A stretch of DNA of 64,000 nucleotides from Gymnothorax reevesii (Eukaryota > Chordata > Actinopteri > Anguilliformes > Muraenidae), in the NCBI GenBank assembly GCA_029721435.1, contig CM056587.1, forward strand, positions 18,980,667 through 19,044,666, written 5' to 3'. The position numbers were made by a program, and so were the translations under genes. The notes beneath the pieces are model-generated. The model worked only from the letters and a program-made list of their open reading frames with translations, was not told the origin of the DNA and did not search any database. Every line of letters begins with the position of its first letter. Within the stretch, counting starts at the first letter, position 1. Shown one piece after another: positions 33,700-46,900 of the stretch.

Positions 33700-36320
33700 A
33701 AAGTAAATACTGCCATCCAGTGGCCTATATTCACATTACACTAAAAGCGCATCAAATCACTCAGAGTGAAAAATAAATGCAGCATTCTCAGTGCGCATAC
33801 ACACAAATGAGCAGCACAACTGTGAAATAATAAATGAGACTTTGGTGAGAGGATAAGGAACTCATTAACAGCGAAATCAAGGAATTTTCATTCATTTACA
33901 ACTGCCAGTTTACACTCCTACACAATTTAGGGATCAGTAGGAACTGGTGTAAAACTCACAATGCACTGATAAAAGGCTGCTATAAAGAGCCTGATGTACA
34001 AGACTATTTTAGGCCCCAGAATTCTGCTCGGCACTTCAGGACCACTTTAACAAGACATACTTTACCAGTACATACAATTGAAAATGCGACAGAATGCAAT
34101 ATAGCAATGTGCATCACTATTGTGAGTATTAAAAATAATTACATTCATCTCAGGGGTTTTCAGAGGGTGCCAACATACAGTGGATAAAAATTCCAGGTGG
34201 CTTCAGAAAATGATGGTTGGTATCAGAATGGCATCACACAAGGCAGATGACAAAGGTAAGAACACAACTGAGAGAAGGTTAGTTGATGGGTGAAACTGGG
34301 GGAATTCAGCACAAGCCAGTTGATTCACATTCAGATGATCCAAACACACATAAGTACACAGCGTTTAATGGAACAGAGGAGCATCAAAAGGACCTGTGTC
34401 CTTAGTTTCTGACCCTTCAAGCAGAGCAAAAATTCATTTGGTTGAAACAGATATCAAAACTTTTGATCCATTGTAATTCTCTCCTCATTTTTCAAAGAAG
34501 ACCTTTAACGCCATCTAGTGTTGAAATATACTTGCATGCCAAGACCTGGGAAAAATCCAAACCCTTGCAAGTGTGGTGAACTCAGATGTTTTGTGGAAAT
34601 CAATTACCTGAGTATGCCAACTTAATGATAGTGTGTTCACAGCGCTGAAAAACGTAAAAAATAACTTTACTTATTTTTTAAACGTTCCTTCCACACAATG
34701 AAATGAAGTTGGCCTAATCAATTTTTTTGAGGTAATCGGTTTCCACAAAACATTTGAGTTCACCACAGTATCAGGGTTTACAGTGCTGAGCTTAAATGTA
34801 AACAGTACATGCCTTACCCCAACCCTGACTGTAATCTTACTTTAACCTCAATCCCCAATCGTAAAATAGCTACAGTTTTGTCATGGGGACCTGAAAATAA
34901 GGATAAAGAAATTATACACTGACTATAAATTTGCGCTCTCCCTCTTACTTACACACGCACACACACACACACACACACACAAGGGCATAGGAATGAGTTT
35001 AACATTGGGGGGGGGACCAAGGGCATAGGTTTAATGTGAGAATTGACAGACGAATATGTCATGCGAGTGCGCATAGCGCAAAACTTAGAAAATTTTTGTA
35101 AATCTGAGTGCAGGAACTGCCTTTACTGTATACAGAGATTATCCGAATGAGTGTTTCTTCGTCTTTTTAATTAGGCTACGCAAGTTGTCTCCAAAATTTT
35201 CATGCAAAGATGCCACATACATAAACTTTTCACAACCTTAACTGACAGCTGCAAACCATATCAGCGCAATTATGAAAACCACTCAGATCTCGTAACCTGG
35301 ACATTGATACCAAGTGAATGGATATAGAACTACATTAGCAAATCAGCTCGCAAAGCTCTATTAAGCATCTTAATATGCGGTATTGCAATTGCAGCAATGA
35401 TAAACACCTCAAAATGGACCAACGACTATGAATTGGACAAGCCGCAAACTGAGCGTTAATTGGACTGGATCATGTTAAATTTACGATTACCCGTTTCTTT
35501 CCCCCATTGAGCCAAAGTTGGTTCGGACATTTGGACTTTCAAAGGTTATATTTGCTGAACATAATGAGACTAACTTTAATGCTTTCCCTATAAATTATGA
35601 CCTCACCTGAAGCCCTGATACACCTGTATCCCCAACAGCTTGCTCGGTTTCTCTAGCTTGCTGCTGTGGTTCCTGCATACAAAATAATTAATTAATAATT
35701 GCACCTTTGCGGGATTTCGCCACTGAAATTCGCCTCAAAATTTTACATATCCACCTGGCTTATATTTAGCTACTACTGCTAGCAACCCAATTACTAACCA
35801 ACATGTGACAGAAACCAGGTTTAGTTCGCTAGTTGAAACGAGCAAACATTTTTAATTAAAATTCGTTGACCCTTATAGTACGGTTCCTACGCTCATGCGC
35901 ACACACACACACACACACACACAATTGAGAGATGCATAGGTTGAAAGTATTAAACATTTCGGTGCAGAGATCAGAATAGTCCAGTACAGCTCATTGATCA
36001 CTGACATCATGAACCCCCATAAATGACTCATAAATGCACAGCTAGGACACCCCTGAACCTGAACATATAACTAAGGTCAAATATGACCCCTTTTGACATT
36101 TAGGCAAAAACATGCTTCATGACTTTGTTTAAGCATGAATTCTCATGATTTTTAAACTGACCCTGAATATAAAGTATTTCTTAGTTTTATATTCTGGTTT
36201 CTCAAGGTTACTATGTTTGCATAAATAATGAGGCATGTATGAGGGTCAAGGCGTCTGCCCTCACAGGAAGTTCTTGTTTGGCTGTCTGTAACTATAATTC
36301 CCTAGGATTTCTGTCACCAC
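33700..36320. other. No gene apart from the possible mini-exon
   Basis: CA microsatellites at 34951-34981 and 35899-35923. A CCTTACCCCAACCCTGACTG block near 34812 resembles the C-rich repeat at 56800. A G-run (35009-35017) within a fish transposon-like phrase lies near 35000. Confidence 0.45.
35607..35672 (-). CDS. Possible 66-nt mini-exon
   Basis: A strong acceptor (TTTTGTATGCAG) and a consensus donor (CAG then GTGAGG) on the minus strand bracket 22 open codons in phase 0, including EPQQQARETEQAV. It may belong to the unidentified gene at 32.4-38.2 kb. Alternatively it is an exon of a decayed hAT-like element, because the neighbouring G-rich sequence near 35000 resembles fish transposon sequence. 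Confidence 0.28.
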
Positions 36321-36625
36321 ATAAATGTCAACAAGAGCGACGCAGAGCGTGGCATATGCCCCCGCCTGAATGTTGATCAAGGGCATATTGAGATGGCTGC
36401 TGTGGCGGCCATATTAGATATCGCACAACGCTGGTTTTCGAAAGGAACCTTCCTCTAACCACTCCCAATGCGCCGTTAAGAGATGGCATCAATCAGACGA
36501 GGGATTCTATAGTTATCCCACGAAAACTAAAAGTTAACGGACGACGGACGGACGGACGGACATGATGTCGACAGAATGCCCCCTTTCCTCTTTGGAGGGC
36601 AGGGGAAAAAAAACAGATTAAAAGC
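36320..36625 (+). repeat. Dispersed repeat with GACG tandem tract
   Basis: CATATGCCCCCGCCTGAATG, a (GACG)n run at 36541-36559 and GCCCCCTTTCCTCTTTGGAG are typical of a fish repeat whose other relatives here lie at 54240 and 57507. Confidence 0.45.
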
Positions 36626-36630
36626 AGATA

Positions 36631-37048
36631 TTAAAGGACCAGTGTGTAAAATGGGGGGCAAACAGTGACATCCAGTGTTCAGATTCTAGACTGCAGCACT
36701 CACTCATGCTCACCCCTCCCGTCGGTAAAAAGACAGTGGCCTCCGAGGAACTAAACACTTTTGCAGAAATGGCGTCTTCCACGACTGGGATTTATACACG
36801 TGAAACGTGTTCTCTAGCTGGCTGGATTGTCCGGTCGGGCTGCCGTACCAACATGGCAGTGCAAGATGGCGACGTCTCTAAAGCAAGGCCCTTGCTATAT
36901 GTATATATAAACGCATAATTATAAGGCTACGAAAACCAAATTTTATTTTATAGCAATTATAGACTTATACTGTATAAACATATTAATGGGTAGTATATTC
37001 AGATTTTGCCAATAAATCATGCCAAAATATTTCACACTGGTCTTTTAA
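36631..37048. mobile_element. TTAA-flanked MITE, copy 2
   Basis: A 418-bp unit with inverted ends AAGGACCAGTGTGTAAAAT and its near complement (TTTCACACTGGTCTT), bracketed by TTAA on both sides. TTAA target sites are typical of piggyBac- and Kolobok-type elements. The open frame inside (36706-36918) looks like chance. Confidence 0.65.
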
Positions 37049-38037
37049 GAGAGGAAAACAATTTTTTTTAAGTGAGTATTTTTCTGATATAACAGGTCAA
37101 TCGAATATTTTTCTTGAGAAAGTTTGGAATATCAGAGCAAGGTAGTCAGCAGAATATTTTATAAGGTGAATATTGTAGGTTCATTCATGGATCTAGTGTC
37201 GACCAACACTGCCTGGCTCCAGAACTCCTGATCATTCAAAGCTCAACCTCGGGGCTCGGCTCGGGTAAACAGAGGGGGGAATTGGTGAAGGTCAAGGAAG
37301 ACTGAAGCATTGTAGCTGTATGAAACCTCTGAGTTATTAGTCCTAATTCCAAAGCTTTCAGGAAGTTAGACTATTAATCTCAGTAAAAACTGTCATGGCT
37401 TTGTTCCCTTAACTTGTTGACCTTCAGGCTTAAACCAACACTGTGACAGACAAGGAAGGATTTTAACGGAAACCTCCCATTTCTGAGCAGCTGAAGACTT
37501 CCAGCAGTTGAAAACAGTCGTGAATGACTGACAAAAGTTCTGAGAGAATCTATATTTGGTTTAACTGTAAAACTGACGAGCAGCTCCATTAAGGTGAAAA
37601 CATTATCTAAAAGGAGCACAATGGACCATGTTATAATGGCTTTAGAAGAGCACTCATATCTGATTTATGCACTGCAGTACTGCCTTTTTCATCTGCTGTA
37701 ATTTTCCTCTTGAGAATATAAACTGTGTTTTACATGATAAAAAGAGCAGCACTTCATTCCATTGCATATATAACATTAACACAATTCATTTCCCACATAC
37801 CCGTGGCCCTTGACAGCAAGTCCACTTATAATTTATTTGGGTTGGGTCACTATAATCCCTGCTAATCCTACAGCAATACCCCTGCATATCAAATCACATT
37901 CAGTGTCCTGCCTTCTCACCTGTCACAGGAAGGTGTAACACAGCTGATTTCCTCTCCGTCTCCCTCTTTCTCGCTCTCTCTCAGGCACAGACACATACAC
38001 ACACACCGACACACACACACCTGCTGGATCGGCACCC
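37049..38037. other. No feature seen
   Basis: Non-repetitive sequence; the minus-strand frame 37380-37619 is unsupported. A CT/CA-rich tract lies at 37950-38020. Confidence 0.45.
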
Positions 38038-38222
38038 CGCCCACAGGTCCTCATGGCAAATGTGAAGCAGGCCGGCTCCTTGTGTAACACCAGACACATG
38101 TAGACCCGCAGCACCACTTCCTGGTGGGGACTCCCAGAATCCCTCAGCGCTGCCACACATTGCCTCCACGTCCAGCTTTGGGCATCGGCCCAGTGTCGGG
38201 CACCTGGCCTCGGCTACAGGAA
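38038..38222 (-). CDS. Candidate exon of an unidentified gene
   Basis: After CTTTCCTGTAG the minus strand is open in phase 0 for about 62 codons up to a GTGTGT donor next to a CA microsatellite. It encodes segments such as HWADAQSWTWRQCVAAL and HQEVVLRVYMCLVLHKEPAC. The stretch is GC-rich with GC-rich third positions, unlike its surroundings. Other frames are also partly open, and the donor (CAG/GTG or GGT/GTG) is ambiguous. It may join the exons at 33072 and 32570. Not recognised. Confidence 0.32.
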
Positions 38223-38229
38223 AGCGCTG

Positions 38230-39430
38230 CCGAACACTTCCTCCTCTGCTACTCTAGCCAGGCCCAGCTCTCCTCCTCGAGTCAAAACTCTTTGAGGTCA
38301 GGGTTATTAATCCAATAAAATCCAAGAGAACGGTCATCTTTTGTTAACCTCCTCCTGCAAAGAAGACATTTTAAGAATCCATGCGAGAGCTTCGCAGCAA
38401 CAGTGACTAATGTCGACGGCTGCGGGGTTGTTTTCCCGAGCAGGTTAATCCCAGATTCCTGCCTCCACCTCTTTTCTCTCACTGGGTTGAGTCAAACACA
38501 AAAGCCGGTATTGAGAGCACGTTCCCACTAAATGTCTTCAATGTGACCACACCCATACAGGGTAAAATGAGCGTAAAGAACTATTGTACTGCTGTACTAC
38601 TTTTAAAATAACTATATGAGGCCATGCTCTCATGAATTTATATATTAAGGTGAGAGAAAAAGCTAACTTTGAAAACTGTAAACAAGAGCTCTCCCCAACG
38701 GTTGGCCGTGAGTCGTGGTGTGGATTCCTCCATTGTTTTATTCAGGTTTATCAGCGGAGACCAGGGGCTTTGGGAGGAAGAATTAAGAAACTTTTTTTTC
38801 TAGAGCCACCAGGCAATTTCCCAAAACTGGGTGTAAGATTGCGGTGTTAGTTGGACACCATGGAAACTAATACTCGCATTTTCAGGAAAGAGCATTAACT
38901 ACTGGCTTAACCCTCGAACACTAACGTTCACTTTTGAAACATCATCATTAACAACGGGTATATTTTACCCAATAATATACCCCCCCAAAATACTTCACAT
39001 CAAAACATATTAGAAAGAACAATACTTGGCAAATGAAAGTACTCTTATTTCCAGCTGTACAACAAACATATCATGAAGCGAACAAAAGTCTCATGGGAGG
39101 ATCCTATAAAAATTCTCTAAAATTAGTGAGAAATTAGGAAATTGTTAACAAAAAAATCCTAAAAAAAGAGAATAATTGAAATGGGAATTTGTTTTTCAGT
39201 CCACCCATTGCTAGGACATGTGAGCCTCAGCCAGTGACGGCGCAGTGATGCACACTGACAACTGTGGGAGAGATAAACAAAAAATGACATTTTTGGAAAA
39301 GGAAAAAAATGACTTGCTGTCTATAAAATTTTTTACCATATGAATTCCCTTTGAAATTACCGCCAAGTGACATTTATTCGTAAACATACACTAAATAAGG
39401 ATGACATGCAAATTCCAGGAGTACTGTAAC
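38230..39430. other. No feature seen
   Basis: Several short frames on both strands, none convincing. Confidence 0.45.
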
Positions 39431-39431
39431 T

Positions 39432-39646
39432 CAGTGTTCCCCAACCCTCTCCCGGAGGCCCACCTGTCCTGCTTGTGTTAGATCTCTCCCAGCTCCAGGA
39501 CAGGTGATTCAAATGATCAGGCTGTCATCAATTAGCTTTAGAGGGTGATTAATGAGCTGATCATTTGAATCACCTGTGCTGGAGCAGGGAGAGATCTAAA
39601 GCATGCAGGACAGGTGGGCCTCCAGGAGAGGGTTGGGAAACACTGC
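39432..39646. mobile_element. Palindromic MITE
   Basis: A 215-bp unit whose two halves are near-perfect complements: CAGTGTTCCCCAACCCTCTC and GAGAGGGTTGGGAAACACTG ends, with GGCCCACCTGTCCTGC and GCAGGACAGGTGGGCC inside. The flanks both read TGTAACT-like, suggesting a target duplication. Typical of non-autonomous fish DNA transposons. Confidence 0.8.
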
Positions 39647-39649
39647 TGT

Positions 39650-40600
39650 AACTTACCTTATGCATTACATACAGTCAGTGCATGCTGGGTAGTAGCGGCG
39701 AGGGCACACACAACTCAGACAGCGGGAACACAGTAAAGATCATGCGACCACAATCGTGACATTAGTGTTCTAGGGTTAAGGCCAAGCCCACTTGTGTTCT
39801 CTGTGTGCAGTAACTCACAGAGAACTGCAGAGGGCAGGGAGGTTACCTTCAGCTGATAGCACAGGCACAAAATGCATGCAGGTTCATTCATGAGTTATCC
39901 AACATGGAATGGCCTTCATATTGGACAACAACCCCTGACTGACAATTTCTAAAAGAAATCAGTTTTGTTTAGGCTGTTTTCAAATCAAAATTGAACTTCA
40001 TGAATGCCAGTACACGTGAGCTGGTACCAAAGAAGCACGTAAGCATGACTACATGAGGATGAGGGGGAACAGTGTGTTGCTAGTGCACTGGAGTAATGGG
40101 TGATGAGAAGTGTGCTTTGGAATTTAACAAAAAAATAATTTTAAAAAGCATCAATTTCAATTAGAAATAGTACACTGTAGCATTTGTGGCTGCATTTTTG
40201 GCCAGTTTAACGTCACCTCGGTCAATTAGTGTTTTTTTTTTTTCCTTCAAAACCATGCACGTTTGTCAATGGTTCAGTTAAACAAAACTGAGCAATTCAG
40301 ATAAAACATTTTCCCAGGGATTGTCTCCAAATTGCAGCAGTGTTTGTTAAATCATGACAAAGTTGAAGAAAAGAGACAGCATCTCCATACACTGGAATGA
40401 AGACAACATGCTCTTGAATATGAGTTTTCAGAAAACAGCATCTAAAATGATGTTGTATCCACAGTTTGTGTTTTTGATGAATAGTGAGTTGGACAGAGTG
40501 CTGAATTTTCCACAGCCATAAAGCAAAATTACAGAGCATGATACAAATAAAAGGAGCGTGGAAGGAACTTTAACTACCCTGTACTTAATGGAGGCTCTCC
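39650..40600. other. No feature seen
   Basis: AT-rich. The minus-strand frame 40297-40539 is unsupported. Confidence 0.4.
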
Positions 40601-41200
40601 AATGAGTGAGCCCGAGATATCAAATTTAGGTAACAAGAGTAGTAACTTTCATTTATTGGGAGACTTCAGCAAGGGATAAATGAAAACCAATACTCCAGTT
40701 TCATAAATTTGATATCTTTGGCTCATGAATTTGAGATCCTATTGACCCTCAAATGTCAGCGTTGTGTTATTTGGAAAATTGAAAAATATCATTAACATTA
40801 GCTTCGGGTGGGCAGTCTATTCCAGTGAATGGGATGGAGAATTTGCTAGCTAGCATGCCAATGCTTTTCACCATGAAATAAATAAATTCAAGCATCAACG
40901 ACAACAGTTGCAACTGTAACTTACTTCTTTACTGGCCAAAAAGTGCTAGCATGCTAGCTAACAAATTATTAATTCCCCTGACTTGAATAAACTGTCAACT
41001 AAAAGCTGATGCAAGCAGTGTTGACTGGTCACCAGCAGAATTGGTAAAGTTTCCTTTGCAAAAATTAGTTGATGTTTGTCAATGAGCGGAATCTGACCAA
41101 TCACGACGCGAGAAAGCTGTTTCTCGTGCGTGTTTGATGCAAAACCTGTATCTCATGGGTTGTATCACACTGATTTTTCTGATCATTAATGGGCTAAAAA
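40601..41200 (+). repeat. 600-bp dispersed repeat, copy 1
   Basis: Starts CCAATGAGTGAGCCCGAGATATC and shares many ordered blocks with 52755-53340 (GAGATATCAAATTTA, TTATTTGGAAAATT, GCTAGCATGCTAGCTA, GGAATCTGACCAAT). It has its own small inverted repeat around GATATCAAATTTAGG / AAATTTGATATC. Confidence 0.65.
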
Positions 41201-41649
41201 TATTGATTTCTCAAACAAATGCAGCATATTGCCAAAAAAAACAGTGGTGCCCCAGGTAACCTTCAAGACAGGGTCTAAACAAATCATTCAAGACATTTTG
41301 CACACCAGCCCAATCAACTGACCAGATCTAACTGGCAAACACAGATATTGCTGCACATTGCAATATTGACAAGGCATATCCACCATGAAGTGACTGGCAA
41401 GGGGTTTAACTGAGAACTGAGGGGACCCATGTTAGCTTGCTATATTCATAAGGATGTTTCACCTCATACTCACCTAGACCACGTCTTGACGCAGGATAAC
41501 AGAGTTAGTCAGATGCATAAAGCAAGACCCCAGATTTCAGACAAATCTAAAACAGATATTGATACCAATAGATGCTCCTGGTTCCACACTGCAGTTGTCC
41601 AGCTAACTTAGTGATCATGTATTTTGGAATATCATCAGATCATCATACT

Positions 41650-42235
41650 GTAATTCGAGGAACGTTTGTCTGTCTGTCTGTCTGTTTGTTCCCCTACTCC
41701 TCCGAGGTCCTCTGACGGATCTTCACCAGACTTGGTGGGTCTATGTAGGTTGTCCCTGGAATTGTCCTTGAGGGGTTAGTTTTTTGAAAGGTCAAGGTCA
41801 CTGGGGTCAAAGGTCAATTTTTCGCATCTCCCATCTCCCTGGACAGATTTTCATGAAAGTTGGTATGTGGACTTAGGTCGTCATAAGAAATGACCGCGAG
41901 TGGTCCGTTCCGTCAAAGGTCAAGGTCACGAGGGTCAAAGGTCAAACCGTAGGTCGTCACGAGAAATCAAGGTCACTGGGGTCAAAAGTCAATGGACAGT
42001 TTCCTGACAATCAAGGCACATACACAGACAATGTTGTCTACAGCGAAATCCTCAACTAACCAGTAAGCTCCAACCAAAGCATTCTACTTTGGACACTCCA
42101 CCACCCCCATGCCAGACAAAACTCCCCTTCCTCTTGGGGATAAGGGTGTGACATAGCCCTTTACAAATGTAACTGCTGTATTTCCATCTCGATGCTCGCA
42201 CAGTCGAAATTATTCTCGCCGCGGGTAATTCACTA
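41650..42235 (+). repeat. Dispersed repeat rich in AGGTCA half-sites
   Basis: A (GTCT)n start (41666-41682) and phrases such as TCACCAGACTTGGTGGGTC, then arrays of AGGTCA: AAGGTCAAGGTCA at 41788-41800 and GGGTCAAAGGTCA at 41804-41816 and 41932-41944. It ends in a GGGGATAAGGGTGTGAC block. Similar repeats occur widely in aquatic animals; class not settled. Confidence 0.6.
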
Positions 42236-42744
42236 GTCTATTTAATAGTGCCAAACAATTTCAAACTGGAAGGTTACACGTTGCTTGACATTTACACGAT
42301 TTTGTTGTAGCAGGCTGCCAATCTTTCAATTCCTTGCCAACCACTCTAAACACCTGGCACCTGAAGAAAATAATAAAATGTGGGCCGTTGGAGGAACAAA
42401 AAACTTCCCCATTTTGACACCAGCAAGTCATGAGATTAAATGGATTAAATTTTGCAAGCAGCCACATATAGTTTCAGGAAACATTGTGGAAAGTGCCTTC
42501 ATCACAAACTGGTTTCTTGTACAGGCCTCATTTATCCCGTTGTCTTTGCCATCTGTCTGACCTCAAAGAAACCCCCTGCAACATTTCTGTCTTATCAGCT
42601 TTGTTTTCTCTGAGTAAGCTTAACTCCATAGTTTCTAAGATATTCCTCTCTGAAATAAGTGGCCTAAAAAAATGTAACACGGCCCAAGAGTCCAATCATG
42701 TTCTGAATTTGTCAATGAAGTTATTGAAGCAATTTATACAATTA

Positions 42745-43990
42745 CAGTGGGGTGCAAAACATTTGGGCACCCTTGGTTTTAATGTCTGTTACAATTAATC
42801 TCCAAGTGATTGAAAGCAAACCTGAACACCAAATGTTACAAAGTTAAACATGACACATTTAATCACATTTTAAAGCAAGAATAATTTTTTTTAAAACCTC
42901 TTTCAGTTTCAAAATAATAAAACAAGGAAAAAAGCCTCCTCAGGCAGCTATAACAGCTTGCAAACGCTTCCTGTAGCCAGCTAAGTCTTTCAACTCTTGT
43001 CTTTGGAATTTTTCCCCATTCTTCCTGACAGAACACCTCTAGCTTAGAAATATACTTCGACCTTCTTGCATCCACGGCATGTTTGAGGTCTCTCCACAGA
43101 TTTTCAATAATATTCAAGTCTGGGGACTGCGATGGCCATTCCAAAACCTTCATCTGTCTTTTCTGGAGGTACTTCATGGTGGATTTTGAGGTGTGCTTCA
43201 GGTCATTGTCTTGCTGGAATGCCCAACCTCTCTTCAACTTCAATTTCTGGACTAAGCTTTGAACTTTAGCCTCCAGAATGTCTTGACATTCCACCTGCAC
43301 AATATTGCCTGTGTTATAGCCGTTATACAACCCCAAAGCATAATGGACCCACCTCCATGCTTAATAGTTGGCAACGTGTTCTTCTCCACAAATGCTTCAC
43401 CCTTTTTTCTCCAAACATTCCTTCTTTGGTTGTGGCCAAAAAAGTTCAGTTTTGGTTTCGTTAGTCCAAAGCACATTGTTCCAATAGGCTTGAGGTTTCT
43501 CACGGTTTTCTTTTGCATACTTCAGAAGCATAATTTTGTGTTGGTTGCAGGAAAGGCTTCTTTCTTGCAACTCTGCCATGTAGGTCTTTGTTGTTTAAGG
43601 TATGCTGTATTGTTGTCCTGTGAACAACTAGACCTGTGTCCGCAACCCTTTTTTGCAGTGATGTGCGGGTTCCTCGGAGCATTTTTCACCAGAACTCGGG
43701 CCATTCTATCTGATTTTTCTTGGTCTTCCAGATCTTGCCTTGACTTCAATTGTTCCATTTATTTTCCATTTTCTTATGATGTTTCTGACAGTATAAATGG
43801 ATAGTTAGACATGTCGTGAGAGGCTTTTGTAGCCCTCTCCTTGTTGGCAGAAGTGAATTACCTTGATTTTGACATCCTTGGACAATTGTTTAGAGGAACA
43901 CATGGTTTTTAACACCAGACAACAGCCACCACGGTCAGATACTTTAGAAGGCTAAGAGTTACTTCAGAATATACAGTTCAACCCTGGAAT
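42745..43990 (-). pseudogene. Tc1-like element with frameshifted transposase
   Basis: A left end CAGTGGGGTGCAAAACATTTG follows a TA. The minus strand has a start near 43905 (MCSSKQLSKDVKIKV), a linker GRPRKI, NNVLWTNETKTELFWPQ (first catalytic site, Asn for Asp), HGGGSIMLWGC, then an open C-terminal part 43336-42863 with AFQQDNDLKHTSKST and SPDLNIIENLWRDLKH. Several frameshifts and stops separate the parts. No matching right terminal repeat was found near 43990, so that end is approximate. Confidence 0.75.
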
Positions 43991-43999
43991 TATATTCGC

Positions 44000-46900
44000 C
44001 AGACTCACTGAAGCCCTATCACCAGGGTCTGGGCCTTAGCAATCATCTTCTTAACCCCTTTCTGCAGATGTAGACGCCCGCATCTATAGACCTGCAAATT
44101 GGAAGCACGCTGTTACTGTACTCGATCACTAAATGGCACCCCCGAATCAGTTATTGAATATTCACAAGCAAGCAGACCTCGAACGCGGTTCTGAATATGG
44201 GGAAGTTCACTCCACGCCCTGTTTTTCAAGAGCTGCATGAATTAAACTCCTCAGCTAAGCCTGATGTGCAAACTGGTCAGTATCCTTGCCTGTAGTATCG
44301 ATCCAGCAGTTTAAAAAAACGATATCTTGACACAGAAAAAATCGCTATCCTCTGTAGCAACCAGATAAGCCACAGTGAGCCAACAGTATTCCAAGTAATG
44401 GTTCAGAAAAATCAGTTTTCTGAGGCAAAAAAATCGACATGGTATTGATTCTCTCACATTCTACTTTTAATTACTGTCGTCACGTACAAAAAAAAATCGT
44501 AGTTCCCTACCGTGGATTTACGCGCAGATCCATTCATTGACAAATCCAGCGCTTCTTTATATCCACCCGAGTACTGGCGTTGATAGCCAATCACTCAACC
44601 ATACACTCAGGGTTTTCTGCGTAATTGTATAGTTGCACTTCATGCCCTCGCAAAGCTAACCCGGTAAAAATGTATTGATTGGCTCGTTTCTTATCCAAAT
44701 CCCGAGTGTTTAAACATTTTAGAGTAAGTGAAACACATTGATTGGACAAACACAGAGCATACAAACCTATGCGTATCAGCATGTTCGGTTGTATCCTGTC
44801 TACGTTATGCACATTACGCGGTTAAAATAGACGCGATTTATAGAAAACACGTTCGCAAAACTGGCCTTGAAGTGTTCAGTTACATTTATAGGATCTAAAT
44901 GAGATAAGGATATGGTCAATTGGAATTATGTAGAATGAAACAGGACCGGAGGGTCCCTGCTACTGGATACATCGGCCTCTGGAGCAGGGATTCATGAAAA
45001 AGGTGAGGCTGATACTTTGTTATTTTTTTGTTGTTGCTGTTGTTGTTGTTTTGTTTTTGGAATGTATACGTACTCAACAAAGTCGAATGTCGAGGTTTTT
45101 TTTCCTGTTTAAAACGCGAACTGCCCGTGCATTTGGGTGGACACCCTGGTACGTTCATTGCACGTTTCTTTTGAATCCAGGGAGGCAATGGATTGTTACC
45201 TGAAAGTGGAGTGTCTGTTCTGTTAAAATAAGGTATATTTCAGAATTCAGATATTACTGAGTTAGTGAGTTGCACTTGTTCCTTATAAGTGTTGAAATGA
45301 GTTTGTGAGCTCAGAAGAGGGGACTGGTAGCTTCCATTACAGGGTGAATGTTCTAACCGTTTAATAAGAAGTTTATTTAATGCATGTTTGTGCTGGCTTG
45401 GGGCACTTTAAAGTAAAATGGGCAAAACTCTAAACTTTATTATGGAGAAAAGGCATGTTTTGTGTTTGGAGTGGTTACTGGTGACCATTGATATTCAACT
45501 GCACTGAGATTGATAAATTCATACTAAACTCAACCAGAAAATCATTTGTTCATATTAAATTTCATGCCTTAAAACTTCATTTGTGTTATATACATGATTT
45601 TTTTATGATTTGACTGGACTTCATTTTGAGACTTCGGGGAGACACTTGGATAGCTGTATAATTTGGCTAAAAGCATGTAGGTAATCTAGAATGTAATGTT
45701 GAAGATGAATTGTACTTGTGGTCAAGGAGTTTATGATCCCAGAAATGTATAGTTTTAAGCCCCAGCAGTTTTTCAATCCTCAAAATTATTTTTTTTGCAA
45801 TTTCAATGGTGAATTCTCATGAAGATTTTTTATGTTTGCAGCTCATTTTCTCTACCATAATCATGAAAATTAACTGAAATACTATGTAATTCTAAGTGTC
45901 TTTTCAGAATTGAGCCACATTTTTCCTCTTTATGAAGCTTTAATCTTGAATTATACAGCATTAAAGTGGGTAACCCAAAAATAGCCAAATTTGGCTTCTG
46001 CACAAAGGGGTTAAAAGGTAATAAAGAATAACCAAAAGGGTTCCCAAACTTTTGCACGGGGTCCTTTTTGCTTTCTTATCATTTTAAAACTCCGAAAAAT
46101 TAAAATAAAAAGAAATCTTGCTTTTAAATTTGCGAGAGGTGTCATGTTTAATTTTGTAGCATGCAAGGACAAACCTTTATGAACACAGCAGGCCCACAAA
46201 TCTTAAGAGACAGACTAGGAAGGAATTTATAATTGCAGCAGGGGGCGCCCTGGAGGACAGGGCCTGAGGCTGCAGCTCCTCAAGCCCACGAAAGATGACG
46301 CAGCCTTAGCCTGCTTGAGTATGGAGAACTTCTTTTATACTGCCCGTTTTAACACAGCTTGTGTGTCATATTTAGCCGTATTAAGGATGGTATGATTAAG
46401 TTACTTGGCCTCTTTCAGGGTTGTGAGCTTGTGCAATACAACTAGTTTGAGAATAGCGAGTGTTATTTATAGCCAATCTGAGACCAGCAAGTGTGCGCTA
46501 ATAGCGTGTGTCTAATGGGCACAGAGCCTATTAGAGCTGTGCCGTTACCCACCATCACTGGCTCCTTGAAACAAAGAGCTATATAAGGACATGACACGCT
46601 CACTTGGGCTTACGCACGGCTCAGCAACACTGTACAACTGACAGTACATCTGTACTTTCACTCTCCCTTTCCATCTGTTTGCATGGTTACCATACTGACA
46701 GCAGTGCTGGCAAGTGGCAACAGCATTCCTGAAGGTGTTATTCAATAAGCCTCTGTAGAATAAACACATACAAGTCCAACTTTACGAGCTTGTTCGCCAC
46801 AAGGGATTTAGGATACTATGCATCTATAAACCCACCGGGTGCCTGGATGTTCCTTAATCACAGAGAAAAAAATGAACGGCCTTTCGTAATAGTTATAAAG

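Noticed and set aside
43259..43804. 181-codon plus-strand open frame
   Set aside because: It is antisense to the Tc1-like transposase at 42745-43990.
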